Shown: positions 19,691-31,184 of the stretch, piece after piece
Position numbering within the stretch: the first letter of the stretch is position 1
Layout of the letters: the number at the start of each line of letters is the position of its first letter
Source of the DNA: Rhipicephalus microplus
Taxonomy: Eukaryota > Arthropoda > Arachnida > Ixodida > Ixodidae
DNA length: 64,000 nucleotides
NCBI RefSeq assembly: GCF_043290135.1
Contig: NC_134702.1
Coordinates: 73,924,417-73,988,416, forward strand
Direction of reading: 5' to 3'
Program-made: the position numbers and the translations under genes
The notes under the pieces: generated by a model
Seen by the model: the letters and a program-made list of their open reading frames with translations, nothing else
Databases searched by the model: none
What the model was told of the DNA's origin: nothing

Positions 19691-22500
19691 CTGCAACATG
19701 ACGAAGTTTTCATGTAGTCAGCTTGCATACAGACAGTAGGCCATTGCGAACTATATAAGATCATGAATTCGCACAGATTGACTTCATTTAGCGGGAGTAA
19801 ATAATAATGTATTTACTATGCACCTATTTTGTTCAATAAGTTTCATCCACGTGAGGGGCTCTATACGCTTTTGTCAAGCGCTTTTGAATTTCCTATGCTC
19901 TAACTCTTCATGTGCGATTGGTGGCGTAGTACAATAGCTGTTGTGATTACAGAAAAGTAAGCCTCTGCGTTCACATAAAAACTACACTAATAAACAGATG
20001 GTCGATTGTGGCTGCGCCCACGATAATATTCGCAAATGACGCCCTGAAAAGCCTGTAAAAAAGAAGGAAAATCAGACTGTCTAATGATTAAGTGATAATT
20101 AAACCGCATCTTTCAAGGAACCCCTTCGCTATATTTATGACACTTGCTCCATCTGTAAGGTTGACTTGTTCTTACTGAACTCGAACTTTGTTTACGCTGA
20201 AAACGCAGGCCTAAATGGACACAGGAATGTCAGTTCGCATGAAAGGTATACGCTACTTGCCCCTCTAAATCTTCCTTGACAGGAACCAAGAGCCTGGGTC
20301 TCTGCAGAGGAGGCTACCGGCTAGACGAGGCTGATCTCTTGTCGACCTGCTCAATGTTTATGACGTGTCGGGCATCTGCCCGCACGCACCGCTTATCACT
20401 GCTTTATACTGCTTGTTCTAGAAAGGCCGAGAGCGTGCTCAAGCGAAAGAGAGACAAAACGAAACAACTTGCCCAAAATGCACGCAGACTCGAAGGTCAC
20501 GATGTAACTATCAGTCATTGACTCACTGCACCTAAACGGCAGCAATATGAAATCGCTAACAGCTGCTGATGTCCACGCCACCGCAACGGAGCGTCGCTAA
20601 TGAAGAGTTTTGGGTGCCCGGAATTCCAAGCCGTTGGGTATGACTGCCGCGTCTTTGTTTTGTAATTTACAAGCTTTCGTACGCCAGCCAGTCCATTCCC
20701 CAAACATATCACAAAAGAATTCAAATCCTGGATACTCAAACCTCTGCAGGGTGTCCCGGCACTAAAACTCTCCACAAAGTGCACCGGTACTATATTTCAC
20801 ATTGCTGCGATTCCACACACGGTCATCGCAAACATGTCGGTTGGCACTTCTGTAAGAGTATTACTATCAATGAGAGGTACAACTGAACCTTAGGTCAGTG
20901 CTTTCTTTAACACCAATCACATTCACTAAACTTACTCTTCTCCATCTCATCCTACGATTCAGTGTACAGTGGGGCACTGTAGCACACCAGGTAAGAAGAC
21001 ATTATTCAATGTGCATCACGAGATCAAGAAATTTTGATTCATTCTAGCGCGAAGTTACAAGGAACTCCGTGCGCATTTTCGAGAAGCCGTGCACTGAGCC
21101 ACGCAAGCCATTGACACAGCGAAACTGCGCGTTTCTGAATCTGGTTGCTTTTAGGTTGCTTCTACACCTTAGCTTGGTGATGCAGGTTCTTCATAGGCTG
21201 CTTCCAGGTCTTTGCTTGGCTAGGCGATGCTAAGTTGTTTATACGTTGATTCTCAGCGCAGGGAGGCTAGAGTAAAACGGCTTAGAATCACAAACATGAC
21301 ACGGGCACGACGTCACCGTTGGCATACGGCTTTCAGCACTCCTCGACCAACTCGCGAATAACAGTGCTTTTAACATTCCCTAGTATTCTCTCGCTGTACG
21401 TACTGGGCATCTTGGGCTCGCTGCCAATCCTTCGGAGCCATTTGCCGGGCTAACTGCAGCACGCTTCCGTTTCAGTAAAAGTTGTGAATAGGAGGATTTA
21501 AGAAATTTCTGTGGCGCATACCATTTTATGACGGTGATAGTTTTCTCATAAGCAGCACAGTGCCATATACCCGCTTGTTACCCTAACCGCTCGTTTTTTA
21601 TTTTATTTTAGAAGAGCAGTTATGAGTTGCAGCATTTACCCAATTTACGTGGAACACATCCGCTAACAAGGGCGATAGCATTTTGCGAATGTCCACAAAA
21701 AGGCGTTGCCTGACAGGCCGCCCAGATCACGGCTAACCTATAGGCAGCTTCGACGTTAAAATATACGTCCCCTTTCTGGATTTTCCTTATTTACCGTGAA
21801 CCTGATCACCTGAACAGCTTTTTGAGGAAGTTGAATTGACCTATACCACCGAATGTTGCGCTGTGTATAAGTTGAGGGAAGGGGGAGAACGAGACGGATA
21901 TTAACGTTATAGCTTTCACGTGTTACTTTCCCGGCCACATGCATTGTCTATGAGACTAAAATAGAAGCGACACAATGACCTGGCAATCAGAACAAGGACA
22001 AGTGAGCAGTTAAAGAAGCAGCCAACACGTGGCTACCAAAGAACATATTCGAGGATAATTAGTGCGGCTTCAAGAATGCGTCCTGCCATTTTTACGAGGG
22101 CGGTTAGCTTTTATGCGCACCCTTGACAGTACGCACGCTCTTATCGCTTCTAAGTTAGACCTCCTTGCCACGAGCTCTAACAACGCAGGCAAGCTCAAGT
22201 TTGTCGCCCTACAGAGTGGCAGGCAAACAGCTCACTGTATTTGCGTGCGCGCTATACTACGAAGGCTACGCGCTCCGGAGACATTGCTGTGTTATGTGCG
22301 ATAATAATAGAACTCGATTAAACAGCAGCCAGGTTCGAAATGAATTCAAGCCTTCATGCTCACAACTCTACACATGTGGGCAACCGAATACAATATGTCT
22401 AGAGACATTCGGTAATCCATTTGTTAGGTTTCCCTGGTTTTGAAGCATCATTGTAACGGTTATTTTTAATCGAAATAAAATAATCCCACCACCTTGGTGT
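19691..22500. other. Upstream region of gene B, no supported gene
   Basis: The promoter and 5' UTR exon(s) of gene B should lie here. A polypyrimidine-AG acceptor (CTTCTTTTTTACAG) sits at about 20063 on the minus strand and could precede a noncoding exon, but no donor can be fixed. The short open frames show no family resemblance. Otherwise nothing recognised. Confidence 0.5.
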
Positions 22501-22510
22501 TAGGACAAGG

Positions 22511-22655
<145 letters not shown>

Positions 22656-22989
22656 TTATCGAGCACTCCGTCCTGTGTTCTGTTTAGAAAAATTATTGTC
22701 ACAGACGTCAGAACGTTTTGTTTTTAGAAATACAATAACGATGATCACAAAACAGGCGTCATTTACATCAACATGGATGTGAGATGATGTGTAAAGAACA
22801 CGTACATTCCATGATTCACGCACCTTTCTAGGTCTTCGTATATTGGCACTTGTTTCATTATGAACATATGCCAACATGCCCAACTGGCAGTGATCCTTGA
22901 AGTGACCTTTGTGCTTTCCCGTACTCTAAGTCTGATAAGCGCGCGTGGAGGAGGGACCACGCTCCGTGGAGGCGGTACCACTGTGGTGG

Positions 22990-23170
22990 GGCTCATCGAT
23001 ACGGTAGAGGCGATGACCTTTACTATAGCACGCCTGAATTGAGCCATTAGCGCCACCTCGCTACTGAGGACGAGAATGCTTTGAAATTGCGGAGCTCTGA
23101 TACCGGCCAAGTAGCATATGGTGTATATAAATTGTGTGATGTTAGCAAAATTCACAACGTACGATCCGTG
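22990..23170. repeat. Diverged dispersed repeat, partner near 11520-11620
   Basis: GAGCCAT..GCCAC..., GA(A)AACGC/GAGAATGC, TTGCTGAGCTCTGA versus TTGCGGAGCTCTGA and GCATAT...GTATAT occur in the same order at both places. Low identity, no coding signal. Confidence 0.4.
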
Positions 23171-23959
23171 GCCCAATGTGTAGCGCCGTGCGCTGTGGAT
23201 AGAGAGTGCGTAAGTTTGGCGGCTATAACACGATTTGATGTGAACGCACTTACACTGGCTCTGTGCAATACATCTTCATCCGAACGATTAACGTTATTTA
23301 TGGCGGTTGCAGCTTCGTGGTAGCTGACGTAGTAACATAGACTCGGGCACAGTATATGGCAAAACCCTCACAAAGATGACGTCAACAGCAGATAATGTAG
23401 CCTGGTAATCAATATGCACTGATTGAAGTCGTCGTTAAGAGAGTAATGGCTAGGTGTGCACTGCCCAGCAGTCAAGTACACTTCTGCTTACTCATACAGG
23501 AGCACACAGTGTTTCAGGATTGTGAGAGCCAGAGGTCGTAGTGTCAGCCGTCAGTGCGTGAAGGTGTCCCATTGCCTGGTGGCAGTTCTACCTTTGCACA
23601 AAAGCATTCGCTCGCACAAAATTCACCTGACAATATTATCTTTCTGTGGCGCTTAATGAAACAGTTTTTTGTCATCATCATTATCATCACTATATGCCTG
23701 GTGACGCCCACGCCAGAAAAAAGACCTCTCCTTCTACGCCAATCGAATCGGTTTTGTGCTTGCCGCGGCCCCATTAAACCCGTAAACTTCTAGCCTCAGC
23801 TGCCTACCTCACTTCTTCCACTCGCAAGTTTGTCGTCTTCTGGAATCTACTCTGTTACTCTTGAATAACAATTGTCTACACAATACAATTCCTCTGAAGC
23901 ACATTTGTCTTCTATAACTTCAATGCTTATGTACGTACACACTAAACAAAAATGACCTA

Positions 23960-26320
23960 AAATAACCTCAAAAACTGGGTAAACCATTTGTCCTCTGGCG
24001 CACTACCTCTCCTGGGTTTTTTTTACCACCTACTACCGAGGTAAAAATTTACTCTCGTGCTAACTGAGTTTTTAAACGTAGGGAGAGTAGTAAATATCTA
24101 CCCCAGTGAGGTTTTCAGCGAGTATAGAGAGAGTAAATTTTTACTACCTTCACAAGGTTTTTGAGGTGATTACTGGGAGTTATTTCTGGTGGTAAAAAAA
24201 TAAAAATTGACGGGTGCATTCGCCCAGGGACGACCGATTTATTGAATAGCAGAATTGATTGAATTTATTGAACGGCAGAATTGGTGACACATACATTCAC
24301 ATACAGACAAACACGCACACACAACAAATGCAGAATAATACACCACTAGAACAGGCTGCACGCGTTGCTCGTTGCTCGACTACACTTCGACAATCCGGTA
24401 TATATATAGGCACGACTTTTTGACCGGCCATGTAGTACCGGTAGGAGAGCTCTTTTTTTGCATCGATTAACAACAACGCTTGAAGGTGCAAGCGTAAGGT
24501 TCAGGTGGGCTGCAGGGCACTAAATGTCACACCAGCCTTTTATTATTAATCTACACGATCTCACCTTTTTGATTATCCAATAATTGCTTGGCACACCGGG
24601 CTCTTTGCCCCACGCGTCTTAGCACTGCTGATGCACAAGTCCATAAAATATACCTAAGTGCGCACAAAGCATGGTAGCTCAATGATTTTCATTCGGCGAC
24701 GGTGCACAAACACAGTAGCAGCACGTATTCATCACAACGGGCGTAGAAGAGCGGTCCACGCCTGCATACAAGCTGCTTACCGACGGCGTTCTAGGCCTTT
24801 TCGAGGAGCACGGCTATCCGATGAAACACAGCTGGCAATCACAGAACACATATCCTGTGCGAATTTCGTCGTAATTTCAGGCACAAACGAACACGTGACC
24901 GCTATCTTGCGGGGACGGGGCAGTGTATGCATACTTCCAACGAAAGACCACCATCCGGGCAGGTCCGGGTTTTCTTCGTGCTCACCGGCCGCCGCTTGTT
25001 GTTTCCGTCTGCCTCGTATCGGCTTCGTGCTACATGTTTGAGAACAGTTGGTGCATGAGGTGGGCAATTCGGGCAGCACTTTACTCGTGCAGACATCGCC
25101 TACTGTGGAACAAAATATATGCGATGCTTCTTTCACCTGCCCCGGCGACACACTCCCACTGGTCACTGGTGGCCGCGGCTCGGTGCCGACGACAGAGCGA
25201 GGCATTTTGCTTATTGCTTCTCCAGCAGGCAAGCACGGACGATGACACCAGATTGATTTTGTTACCACTGGCAGATCTCGAGATATCCGCGAACTGGAGA
25301 TATTCGCGACGTGCAGGTTCGGAGGCGCTCGGAAGAGCACGGTCGCTCGATGATGTAGGAAACACGTGAGATCCATCAGCCCAACCAGACACACAGATAC
25401 CGAGCTTCTTGCACTGTCTTTCTCCAAAGCCACCGCCGAGCAAAAGCAACCATTTGCGAAAATATGCAGGACAACTTTCCACAGCAGGTTTTCTTTCTTT
25501 TTTTTCTCTTTTGAGAGCCCCCCCCCCCGTCTTTTTCTTTTTTTTTGTTCAAAGAATGCTGTTCTCGCTTGTTGTGCTTATGCTGCCCCCAGTTCCAGTA
25601 AAAGTGCGCAGACTCGAGGTCAGTCCAGAGGCACGGCGATGCAAAAAAAAAAACAAAAAAAAAACATCTGTGGGCTTCGCGTACCTTCAGTATTCACTGA
25701 GAGCGTCACGAGGGGGGTATGGGGCAAAAGCCGCCGAAGCAGCTGCACCTTGCAGTCACGTGAAAATAAACTCTGAAACGCAGGTTAAAAATCACGTGAT
25801 AGAAAACTCCCTAAGTGGTAAAACTGGATTGTGACATCCTTTTACTACTTGCCTGAGAGGTGGTGGTAAAACTATGTCATGTACCATCGTTTACTCCTAC
25901 GCGAGGTAGTAATTTTAAACGCGAGAGAGTTTTCAGAGGTCATGAGCCGGAAAAACCCCAAACTCGGATAGCTTTTGCTTACAGTGTACCAACACTGTGT
26001 TTTTTTTACCCTTTCTGCTCTCTCCTTGTTCCCCAAGATTACCCCTATCATTTTACTTTCTACTTTTCGCTGCCCTTTCCTCAATTTGAGATGAACCCGC
26101 TTTGTAAACCTCCAGGTGTCGACTGCGTGGGTAAGTAACGGTAAAATGCAGCTGCTACATAGTTTCCTTTTGAGCCATAGTGAGAATGTCGTTCAAATGT
26201 TTTTCACGCCATTATTATTCTTTTAGTTATTTTAATCTCAATCTTCGACTTCGCTAAACCTGTCTTGAGTAAAACTATTATTTTACCACCTCCAGCGAAT
26301 TGCAGTTTTCTCAGTCAATG
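23960..26320. repeat. Region bordered by clusters of a TTTACTACC-type motif; possible mobile element
   Basis: Both flanks are dense in TACCACCT/TACTACC/GAGTAAA words on either strand (24000-24200 and 25800-26300). Between them lies a CpG-richer block (24.7-25.5 kb) with overlapping open frames up to 218 codons, none recognisable. No clean terminal inverted repeat or target duplication was found, so the limits are guesses. Confidence 0.3.
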
Positions 26321-29300
26321 TTTATATGTAGGCAGGTAAACAACTTTATTGATTCACGAAATAATCACTTGAGGGGGGTGGAGGGGGGCAGTGGAAGCTG
26401 GAGTACAACGGGTCCTCGGGCCGCTCTAAGTGGCCGGACACTTTCGGCGTAGCCCTCTGGCCCAGCCCACTGTCCGGAGCTGTAAAGTCGGTTGCGAGTT
26501 GCGCTGAGCAGCCTCGCACCTCTCGCAATGTTCTGACATTCGCCACGGGGGCTTCGTGTTCTTCTGGCAAACTTTATTGAAATGAAATGGAAGTGGAGAT
26601 TGAGAGGGGTTCTCCTCGTCACTGACACTGTACCGAAAGTCTCCATGGAGACACACGTAAGTATCATCATAATGCCACACACCATTTCACCGCTCCAAGG
26701 TGACGACACATACTGTGCCGTTAAATAACATATATTATCAAGATGGTGATACGGCCCTGCGAGCCATGAATACATGAGAAGAAGCAGGTGTGTGAGATAC
26801 AAGAGAAGTTTGTAAGGTTCAAGGACGTGCGCCAATAGCGCAGTGGGTAGAGCACTTATAAAATATATTGCAGCGAAAATAGATAATGTGTGTTGGACTC
26901 CCAGTTCAGCGCAAAAATAATCTAGTTTTTTTTTACCTATATTTTCACTGACGTATGTCGATTACGGTTTCACGTCACTGAAGTCTTGGTGAACCATGGC
27001 TTAACCCTTTGCTATTACGACACTGAAAAACGTGAGTTAACAATGTTCGATAAAAAGCACGCTGTACCTTTTGCAAGTAATTGTATTGCTTGAACCGTTA
27101 TGGTGACAGCTTCTACATGTCAACTGTAGCAGTGCCGCGTGTGCAATGTCAGTTGTGTTAGGAATGTCGGTGGTCCGTTTTGATAACACCATAATAGACG
27201 CTGTGTCTGTACTTCTAAAACACACGTTCCATGTAACTGCAGAAATGTGACACCGCAAGCTACTAATACTACTCCTATAAGCGCGCGTAAACTGCACTTC
27301 CACAAGACGACGTCTGTACTCTGACGTGAAGGCCATCCTTCTGCCGGAAGCCTAAGCTGCTCTGCGCCAGCGTGCTGACAGCTTGGATACTGTGCACACT
27401 ACTGCTGATTATGCAGAAAAAAAGTTGATTCAGCTTTAAGAATGACTGCCTTCAAGCGAAACAATTCGCCAATGGCAGCGAATTGCTGACTGCTTTACTT
27501 GAAAGAGCTTCCCACATTGCGTGTGATCAGCTGGAACACTGCAAACCAGTTGTTTCCGCTGACCGAGACGAGATTTGTTTGGGGATACTCCCCGATATAG
27601 GTAAGTTGCGTTACACAAACGGCCCTTGCTATGAATCAAAACGTCTACGCTAAAACAAAAGAAGGTCACCCCGAATCATCGAAAGGGTGATTACGGACGC
27701 TTTAATTTTGATATGATGCCCACAACCATAGGCGGGCGCAGTGTTTCTCTGCAGTGAGGGGGGTGGGGAGTTAAGCTGATTAAGCAAAGGTTCATTGCAG
27801 CGCCACCCTGCTCCCCCCCCCCCCCCCCCCCAGAGTCACAACGCCCCCTTCCCTATTATGCCAATGTGTGAGACTGAAATTGCGGCCCTCTTTTCGGTGC
27901 CCAAAAGGTAACTACTACCCCTGCCCCCCCCCCCCCCCATGCGCACATCCACGCGCACAACCTTTTGCGGTGTCAAAATTCACTGCATGAATGATCACAT
28001 GGCATAACGAAATGTGCATCTCTGGATGAAAATTAATTTATTGCAGAAAATGTTACGCTGCATGTACAGAGCGAAAGTTGACAGAACAAAGCATCACTTA
28101 TGGCGCAAAAGATCATGCGCAAGACAAGACACCCAAAACTAATGCACAAAATTAAGACAAACGAATAGAGCGGCAAATGAACTGCATATATATCCTTCAA
28201 AGTCGTAAATATTTCCATACATGTCGAGTTCTTGATGCATGAAAAGTACAATTAATGGGATGGGCAGCTGTTTTGTAACAACCCTTCGTATCAGCCAAGC
28301 ACATACGTAACAGACTAGTAAAGTGGGAAGAACCGATACGCCTATAAGGAGTCCTTAAATATGTCTGTTATGAGCATATATGCAAAAATATTGTGTAAGA
28401 CTGCCCACCCCCCTCCTTATCACCCCAAATAAAACATTTCTGCAGCATCAACTTTTTATTTTCAAGCGGCTTTGTGGAGGCGAATGCAAATATTTGTGAA
28501 AAAGTGCCTTCCAGACGTTTCTAGATATCAAACGGTTCTTAGAAGATTTGTCACCGAACATTGACGAGTTGCGATCACATCAGTTCAAGGTTAACACCAG
28601 TTCAAAAATATTCACTCCTATAGACATGTCTATCAGAACTTCAGCATTCACCCGGCCAATGTCGTGAAGTAGTCCGGCTGATGCTCGTGCACTCAGTGTG
28701 ATTCAGTCGCTATGGCTAGTATGTACAATTGCACGCAACCTTTTCTGTCGCTATGGCTGGTATGTACAACTATACACAAGCCTTTCTTCAATGGAAGGTA
28801 CAAAATCTATTATAATAGTTTCACATTAGATGCGTTTGAATGATTCTTCATGTTCCCCCTACCAAAAAAAAAACGCATGAGGTACGGTGTTTCGTGTAAA
28901 TAACAATTCGCCGAAGACAACAACAAAATAACAATTGTTAACCCATTGGTCGCTGAGAATTTCGCATTAATTGGTGCCTGCCTGCTGATAGTGAATTTGC
29001 TTTTCTTTCTCTTTTTTTTTGTATAAACATGCTAGATCCGACGTCAGCGGTGCGAAATCTTTGCGTTGCATATTTATCACGTTTTCGTTTCGTTTAAAAT
29101 GGCCAGAGAGTAGTTGTAAAGCAAATTATAGCTCTCAATGTACTAAATACACTTTAGTACTACTCGGAAGACGCATAAATCACAGCAAAGCTGATTTAAC
29201 CTCTGTAAGCTTACGGCCAAGAGTACGCGTATGCCGTTTATATATACTTGACGCAACCGAACAAAAGTTGTGTCACGTTCAAAAGTGCTGAAAGTGAGCG

Positions 29301-29600
29301 CCTGGCAAAGAACGGTAACAAGGAACCATGCGCACCAATGTTTCACGAAACAACAGCATGTAGAAGGTTATTTGACATGCCCATTACTCGTCATGTAGAA
29401 GCGTCGTTTCCACTGCCTAATGATCAATAATTAGGTAGCTCTGTCAGCTCCATTCTCAACATTCTTTCCTCCCCGAGCTATTTCCTCTACGGATACGTGA
29501 GATGCACTGCTTCAGTGATGTCGATGCTGCTGTAATGTCCCGTCATAAACGGGAAAAACTTTTTGTGTCTGTACAACGTCATCTGCAGGGACAAAAAAAA
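26321..29600. other. Intergenic, no supported gene
   Basis: Contains poly-C tracts (about 27813-27831 and 27925-27938), a tRNA box-A-like piece at 26829-26850 without a matching box B, and short unrecognised frames. Any 3' flank and polyadenylation site of gene A downstream of 30139 would be to the right end of this stretch. Confidence 0.6.
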
Positions 29601-29659
29601 AAAAACCACAGCATATCCACGGACTGAATGATGATGAGTGGGGCGAAGCGTCGATCAGC

Positions 29660-29885
29660 CCGTCCGTGCTTCCCTCCATCCCTTCTTTCTTGCTCCCGTC
29701 CGTCCGCGTGACCAACCGTGCGTCCGTCCATTCATGTGCCCGTTCACCTGTCCATGCGTCCGTCCGTGAGTCCGTCCATCCATTTGTCTGTCTGTCTGTT
29801 CGTGCGTCCATCAATCCCTACGTTCGCGAGTCTATCCATCCGTCCGTCCACTAGCCTGTCTGTCCATCCGTCCGCGCGTCCATCT
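29660..29885. repeat. Imperfect tetranucleotide repeat (GTCC/ATCC/GTCT)n
   Basis: A ~225-bp run of four-base units with interruptions (CGTCCGTCC, CCATCCAT, GTCTGTCTGTCT). Open frames on both strands (Ser/His/Pro-Ser or Asp-Gly-Arg repeats) follow from the periodicity and are not genes. Confidence 0.9.
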
Positions 29886-30138
29886 AAAGAAAACTCTAAG
29901 TACCGCCATCTCGCATCCCCTGTGGAACATACCCGCTCAAGAGTGCCTTGGTGAATACTAAGCAATATCTTGTTACAGGAAGGCACACGTTTTTTTTTTC
30001 GAATTTTAGCACAAATGAGCTAGTTGCTCATTTGTGCTACACGTGGGAGCTACAGCGCCGTTGCCGATATGAGACATCATCGAAGGTGGACGTCAAACGA
30101 ACGCGAATACGGTGATATCAGTGACGCATGTTTTTTCT

Positions 30139-30351
30139 TCACGTGGGTTGCGTATAATTTAATGTAGTCAGTACTGTTGGTAATGTGAAAACGTTCGTAG
30201 CGTTTGGTGCAGCTGTAGGAGAGACCGTCGCCACATTGTGCCTGGCCCACTCGGGCAACGCTCCCAAACCGAAGATTGGTAATCCTAGCGCGTGAATCAT
30301 GCAGACTTCCACAGCGACGCAGAGCATGTTCATGAAGAAACCTGGCTTCAC
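30139..30351 (-). CDS. SLC13 gene A, terminal exon
   Basis: 213 bp, 70 codons plus TGA at 30139. Acceptor TTTCACAG precedes 30351; phase 0 fits exon 12 of gene A (45633-45770). It begins VKPGFFMNMLCVAVEVCMIH, the last SLC13 helix (..GF..N..gv....l.intwg), then LPIFGLGALPEWARHN (the family ends ...fPdWA) and a tail of about 30 residues with two N-glycosylation sequons (NAT, NYT), as expected for an extracellular C-terminus. The intron to exon 12 is about 15.3 kb. Confidence 0.9.
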   Translation of the reverse strand: MKPGFFMNMLCVAVEVCMIHALGLPIFGLGALPEWARHNVATVSPTAAPNATNVFTLPTVLTTLNYTQPT

Positions 30352-30411
30352 CTGTGAAAGAAATTAAAAAAGAAAGTTTTCAGCGAAGCGCCTCAAAGTT
30401 TCTCACAATAT

Positions 30412-30627
30412 ACTGTACTATCAGCGTCAAATGAAACCAGAACAGGGTCAAGCCTTTGCGATAGTATAGTGCGTGCCGTCCAGTTATCACCATTAACAGG
30501 TGCGTTCATCCTGTTCGGCAGCTTTGCGCATATCTGCGTGCCTGTGCGTAGTGATAACATAACGGCACGCACTATACCATCGCGAAGGCTTGCCACTGTT
30601 CGGGTTTCATTTGACGCTGATAATACA
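30412..30627. mobile_element. Fold-back MITE
   Basis: A ~216-bp unit whose left arm (about 30412-30499) and right arm (about 30538-30627) are imperfect reverse complements over ~85 bp: TATCAGCGTCAAATGAAACC ... GTATAGTGCGTGCCGT. It could form one long hairpin. No coding capacity. The 3-bp or TA target duplication cannot be fixed by eye. It sits 60 bp inside the last intron of gene A. Confidence 0.75.
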
Positions 30628-31184
30628 TGAACCCAAAGTGTGCCATATATTTACTTCTTTTGTGGTAGCACAGCTCTCGCGTATAGACTCTGATCGCGAT
30701 AATCAAGGCAACAATTTTAGCGAGGCTTAGGCCCGTATTCACAAACGCTCCTTCACTTAAGGGCTCCCCTCGACTTGACGAAGTCAAGGCGGAGCGTGCT
30801 CCTCCACTCAAGGAGCCGATGTGTTTCATGAACGCTACTCGAGGGCTCCTTCGCCAAGGGCCGACTCGAGAAACGCTCCTTCACTTGACTTACGCAAGAC
30901 GCATCTGGTAGCGAGGGTATGTGATAAAATACCACATTAAATAACAAAAGTTTAGGTCGAAACACTTTGGATAGGTTAAAAAATTGTCGACTGTCATTAA
31001 ATGTGTATACGGTGGAAGTATTAAGCGAGATTTCAAATACTATAAGCTAGTTTCGATATCAGGCAGGCACCATATTAGCCAAGCCACGCCAGAGCCGAAG
31101 CCGCCAGGATTAGATGCCGGTTTTGCGAAGACTCGTTTGCACGTGTGAACGAAGTTTTGTTGCACCTCGTGTCGTGGTGCCGTA

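Noticed and set aside
22763..23176. 137-codon minus-strand frame ending at a strong donor-like AGGTGCGTGA
   Set aside because: No family resemblance, and part of it overlaps a dispersed repeat; a donor alone is not enough to call an exon.
24777..25433. 218-codon minus-strand frame
   Set aside because: No recognisable domain, overlaps other frames on both strands in CpG-richer DNA, and lacks an obvious splice or start context; kept only as part of a finding.
26829..26905. tRNA-like box A (ATAGCGCAGTGGGTAGAGC)
   Set aside because: No acceptable box B or cloverleaf could be folded.
29512..29986. Four overlapping 62-100-codon frames rich in Asp/Gly/Arg or Ser/Pro
   Set aside because: Products of the tetranucleotide repeat.
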